From the NCBI RefSeq assembly GCF_035751725.1, contig NZ_CP142104.1, positions 2,480,001-2,544,000 of the forward strand: a stretch of DNA of 64,000 bases, given 5' to 3'. A program made the translations under genes and the position numbers. Below, piece after piece: positions 61,479 through 64,000 of the stretch (positions within the stretch are counted from its first letter, which is position 1; every line of letters begins with the position of its first letter). Source of the stretch: Pseudomonas frederiksbergensis (GTDB taxonomy: Bacteria; Pseudomonadota; Gammaproteobacteria; Pseudomonadales; Pseudomonadaceae). Under the pieces are notes generated by a model. That model did not search any database and was not told the origin of the DNA. It saw nothing but the letters and a program-made list of their open reading frames with translations.

Positions 61479-62783
61479 TCAGTGCGCAAACGCTTTAGGG
61501 TATTTGTCCAGATAGGCATCATTGAGCTGCGTATCCTGGGAACGCATGAAAGTTTTGAAGTCAGGTACCAGAAAGACCAGCAGAGACAACAGCAGCACCA
61601 TGACGCCCAGCAGCGTGATTGTCAGTGCAACCCCCAGATAGGCGATCAGGGCGTTCATCGCGAAACTGCCCAAGGGGCTGGCCGCCGCAGACAGAAATGA
61701 AACTGTGGCAAAAATCCGATTGCGATGCAGCTTTGGCGTTGCCAGCAACCTCACAGCGGAGGTGGGGATGTTAATCAACATCAGCCCAATGCCGCCGCAG
61801 AAAAAGGCTGCGGGCACGATGAACGACGATGAAACGGTCCCGACCACCACTAGGTTGCCCCCCAGTAATGCGAAACCAGCGGACACGCACATGTCACGGG
61901 GGACCCGGTCGGATAACCAGCCGATGATCTTGTAACTGCCCGCCAGAATGCCCAGCCCGAAACACGAATCCAGAAGACCGATGTAAGTGACCGGGTACTG
62001 GATGACGTCTTTTACATACAGTGGGATCAGGATGGTGAAGAACGGAAACAGGGCAAAGTTGATCAGCATTGCGATGATGGCCAGGTAAAATTCAACTTTC
62101 ACTCCATAAACCACTTTGAAGCCGGAATAGATCATGCTGAAGCCGCTGGCACCCGGGGCTTTTTCGCCTTGGCCAGTGGCACCGATGGGGCTCGGGATGG
62201 TCGCGATCAACGCCACGGCGATGAGAATCGCAAAAAAATCGGCGGCAAAGGCGAACGTGATACCGAACCCGTAAATCAACCCGCTGGCCAATACCGGCCC
62301 CAGCAGAATGGAAAAGGACGACATCACGCTTTTGGTCCGAAAGGCCAGGGAGACTTTATCGTCGTCTGCAAACAAAGGAATGATCGACGCCTGGAGAGGG
62401 TCGCGTACGCCGACAATCGCACTGCTGATCATCATCAGCGCGCCAACCGTCCAGGGGTTGAACGACCCCGTGGCGGACAGCACCACCATCAACAGCGCTG
62501 CTAGCAGGCTGATCCATGAGGCCAGCTTGATGATCAGGATTTTGTTGTATTTGTCCCCCAGCCATCCCAGCAGGGGTTTGGCTAACACCTCCGCCGCGAT
62601 GGAACAGGCAATCATGTTGGCGAAATAGAGCGCGGAGCCTGTTTCCTGCAAGGCCCACCAGGCCACTGCCAGTTGATTGCACCGCCCGCCCAAAACCATC
62701 AACAAAAAGCTGAATTGCACTTTCAGAAGACGCCTGTCGATGCCGGGAAAGCCCCACGTAATGCCTGAAAAATTTACATTCAT
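61479..62783 (-). CDS. MFS transporter, probable exporter
   Basis: 434 aa from ATG 62783 (AAAGG upstream; the frame extends to a TTG at 62819). Twelve hydrophobic segments, with the MFS loop GWLGDKYNKILI between helices 2 and 3. Similar to MFS_3-type exporters such as enterobactin EntS. In this context it probably exports, or confers self-resistance to, the product of the locus. Specificity cannot be read. Confidence 0.82.
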   Translation of the reverse strand: MNVNFSGITWGFPGIDRRLLKVQFSFLLMVLGGRCNQLAVAWWALQETGSALYFANMIACSIAAEVLAKPLLGWLGDKYNKILIIKLASWISLLAALLMVVLSATGSFNPWTVGALMMISSAIVGVRDPLQASIIPLFADDDKVSLAFRTKSVMSSFSILLGPVLASGLIYGFGITFAFAADFFAILIAVALIATIPSPIGATGQGEKAPGASGFSMIYSGFKVVYGVKVEFYLAIIAMLINFALFPFFTILIPLYVKDVIQYPVTYIGLLDSCFGLGILAGSYKIIGWLSDRVPRDMCVSAGFALLGGNLVVVGTVSSSFIVPAAFFCGGIGLMLINIPTSAVRLLATPKLHRNRIFATVSFLSAAASPLGSFAMNALIAYLGVALTITLLGVMVLLLSLLVFLVPDFKTFMRSQDTQLNDAYLDKYPKAFAH

Positions 62784-62819
62784 TGACGTACCTTTGATCC
62801 GGATAAGGTAGCTGCGCAA

Positions 62820-63956
62820 TCAGGGGTGTTCAAAAAAAGAAGAGGTACGTTCATTAGGGTAAATCTCCAGATACCGCTCGATGCCACCCTCAAGGCTATA
62901 GAGTTCTGCTTCCTGACTGACGGTACGAATTGCCAGGAGGGCCGCCTTGCTCCTGATGCCGGATTTGCAATAGAAAACGATACGGCGGGCGGTATCGAGT
63001 TCATCCTGGCGCTTGATGATGTCTTTGAGCGGAATCGGTCTGCCGCCTAGCGAACCTTGCTGATGCTCGCTGACATCGCGCACATCAACCAATTGAAATG
63101 GGGCTTGTGTCGCTATCCAGTCATGCAGGGTGTCGGGTGATAGCCAGTCGCTATCGCGCCACGCAGGCGTGGTTGTAGCGCCAAGCGTTCTCGCAGGGGG
63201 GCGGTCCCGTGTTTTTTTGTTGATGTTCAATAGGTGGAAGGTGTTGTCCAGGCAGTCGATAGACAACAATTGCCCGCTCAATGGCTCCCCGGCACGGAGG
63301 ATGAGCTTGAGTACCTCATTGGCCTGAAAGCAACCGAGCAAGCCAGGTATAACGCCAAGAACACCCGCTTCCGAGCAATTTTGCGTCAAGTGCGGTGGCG
63401 GCGGTGTTTCGAACAGATCCCGGAAGCACGGCCCCCGTTGTTGGGTGTGCTGATTGTAATAATTGAATACCGACACCTGCCCCTCGAATTGACTGATCGA
63501 CGCATAGACCATCGGTTTCTCACACTCGATACAGGCGTCACTGATGAGGTATTTAGCGCCGAAGTTATCAGTAGCGTCGACGATGATGTCGTATTCGGCT
63601 AGCAGCGACAGGACGTTGTCCGAGTTCAGCGTCGTGGCAGCGGTGTGGACGACGATGTTGGGGTTCAACTGGTTGATGCGACGTTTGGCTGCCGAGACTT
63701 TCAGGTCGCCTACATCGGCATTCGCATAGAGAATTTGTCGATGCAGATTGTTCACGTCGACAATATCGTTATCAACGATGCCGATCGTCCCGACGCCCGC
63801 ACCTGCCAAGTATAGAAGTACCGGGCAGCCCAGCCCCCCGGCGCCGACCACCAGCACTTTACTGTCTTTGAGACGTTGCTGCCCCTGAGCGCCGACCTCG
63901 CTGAGGATGATTTGGCGGGCGTAACGGGAGGTATCCGTTTTGAGGTTGCAATGCAT
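62820..63956 (-). CDS. ThiF/MoeB-type sulfur-carrier adenylyltransferase fused to rhodanese
   Basis: 378 aa from ATG 63956; a GTG at 63965 is also possible. The E1-like domain (about 10-245) has VLVVGAGGLGCPVLLYLAGAG, IVDNDIVDVNNLHRQ, DATDNF and TQNCSEAGVLG. A C-terminal rhodanese domain (about 270-370) has the active-site loop CKSGIR. Such MoeZ/QbsC-like proteins activate a sulfur-carrier C-terminus and load it with sulfur. The zinc-site pair CxxC of MoeB is CFRD here, and no second CxxC is seen, so the structural zinc is probably lost. It directly follows a carrier ending in GG. Confidence 0.88.
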   Translation of the reverse strand: MHCNLKTDTSRYARQIILSEVGAQGQQRLKDSKVLVVGAGGLGCPVLLYLAGAGVGTIGIVDNDIVDVNNLHRQILYANADVGDLKVSAAKRRINQLNPNIVVHTAATTLNSDNVLSLLAEYDIIVDATDNFGAKYLISDACIECEKPMVYASISQFEGQVSVFNYYNQHTQQRGPCFRDLFETPPPPHLTQNCSEAGVLGVIPGLLGCFQANEVLKLILRAGEPLSGQLLSIDCLDNTFHLLNINKKTRDRPPARTLGATTTPAWRDSDWLSPDTLHDWIATQAPFQLVDVRDVSEHQQGSLGGRPIPLKDIIKRQDELDTARRIVFYCKSGIRSKAALLAIRTVSQEAELYSLEGGIERYLEIYPNERTSSFFEHP

Positions 63957-63957
63957 G

Positions 63958-64000
63958 TCAGCCACCTGCCACTGCGTTGATCAGGATCAATTGCGCATTG
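63958..64000 (-). CDS. MoaD/ThiS-like sulfur carrier, C-terminal part only
   Basis: The frame entering from the right edge on the minus strand ends ...NAQLILINAVAGG-stop (stop at 63958-63960). A C-terminal Val-Ala-Gly-Gly immediately before the stop is the hallmark of MoaD/ThiS-type ubiquitin-like sulfur carriers. The stop lies two bases before the ThiF-like ATG, indicating one operon. The N-terminal part is outside the window. Confidence 0.75.
   Translation of the reverse strand, partial: NAQLILINAVAGG

Overview
The window is chromosomal DNA from a denitrifying fluorescent pseudomonad (Pseudomonas fluorescens complex). The evidence is the high GC content, the many 'GTGGCGAGGGAGC'-type REP palindromes (some paired as REPINs), a nirSMCFDLGHJEN / nirQOP / norCBD / dnr order matching that known from P. 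aeruginosa, a PrtD-type type I secretion system and a PsmE-like alginate epimerase. The species is inferred from these features; no 16S gene is present.

Layout. 1-4.3 kb: a REPIN, an atypical tRNA gene (anticodon CUU on a tRNA-Asn-like body, discriminator C), a 770-codon ORF of unknown function starting 24 bp after it, and a convergent MBL-fold protein. 4.5-6.7 kb: TspO and a GABA-type permease. 7.0-17.2 kb: an ABC/HlyD/TolC type I exporter converging on a 1869-residue secreted mannuronan C5-epimerase with four R-modules, two cadherin-like spacers and an internal SGNH/acetylhydrolase-type domain. 17.4-23.5 kb: a small membrane protein with a perfect ANR/DNR box, a HemN paralogue with a broken Fe-S motif, an intact hemN, and a UvrA paralogue.

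23.6-60.2 kb is an almost complete denitrification supercluster: nosRZDFYL (N2O reduction); nirSMCFDLGHJEN (cd1 nitrite reductase and heme d1 synthesis); nirQOP and norCB-norD (NO reduction), interrupted by a type VI lipase effector and its lipoprotein immunity gene; dnr with a DnrP-like zinc-ribbon gene; nnrS; norR with a divergent ytfE/dnrN; and pdxH-moaB-moeA-ubiU-ubiV-ubiT, which supplies molybdenum cofactor and oxygen-independent ubiquinone. 60.3-64 kb: a SAM-dependent synthase-like protein, an MFS transporter, a ThiF/MoeB-rhodanese protein and the 3' end of a MoaD/ThiS-like sulfur carrier, probably part of a sulfur-containing metabolite locus that continues beyond the window.

Two regulatory layers can be read from the DNA. 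Six FNR-type boxes (TTGAT-N4-ATCAA or close) precede the 17.5-kb membrane gene, the hemN pair, nosR, the nirS/nirQ divergence, norC and pdxH. Two arrays of three GGT-N7-ACC (NorR-type) sites, with almost identical internal spacing (25/20 and 25/19 bp), each sit about 50 bp from a GG-N10-GC sigma54 promoter. One serves ytfE. The other points at a 29-codon ORF and dnr, and may also serve nnrS. The second array suggests that NO, through NorR and sigma54, feeds directly into expression of the master denitrification regulator. I regard this as the most interesting inference in the window, together with the tRNA/770-aa gene pair.
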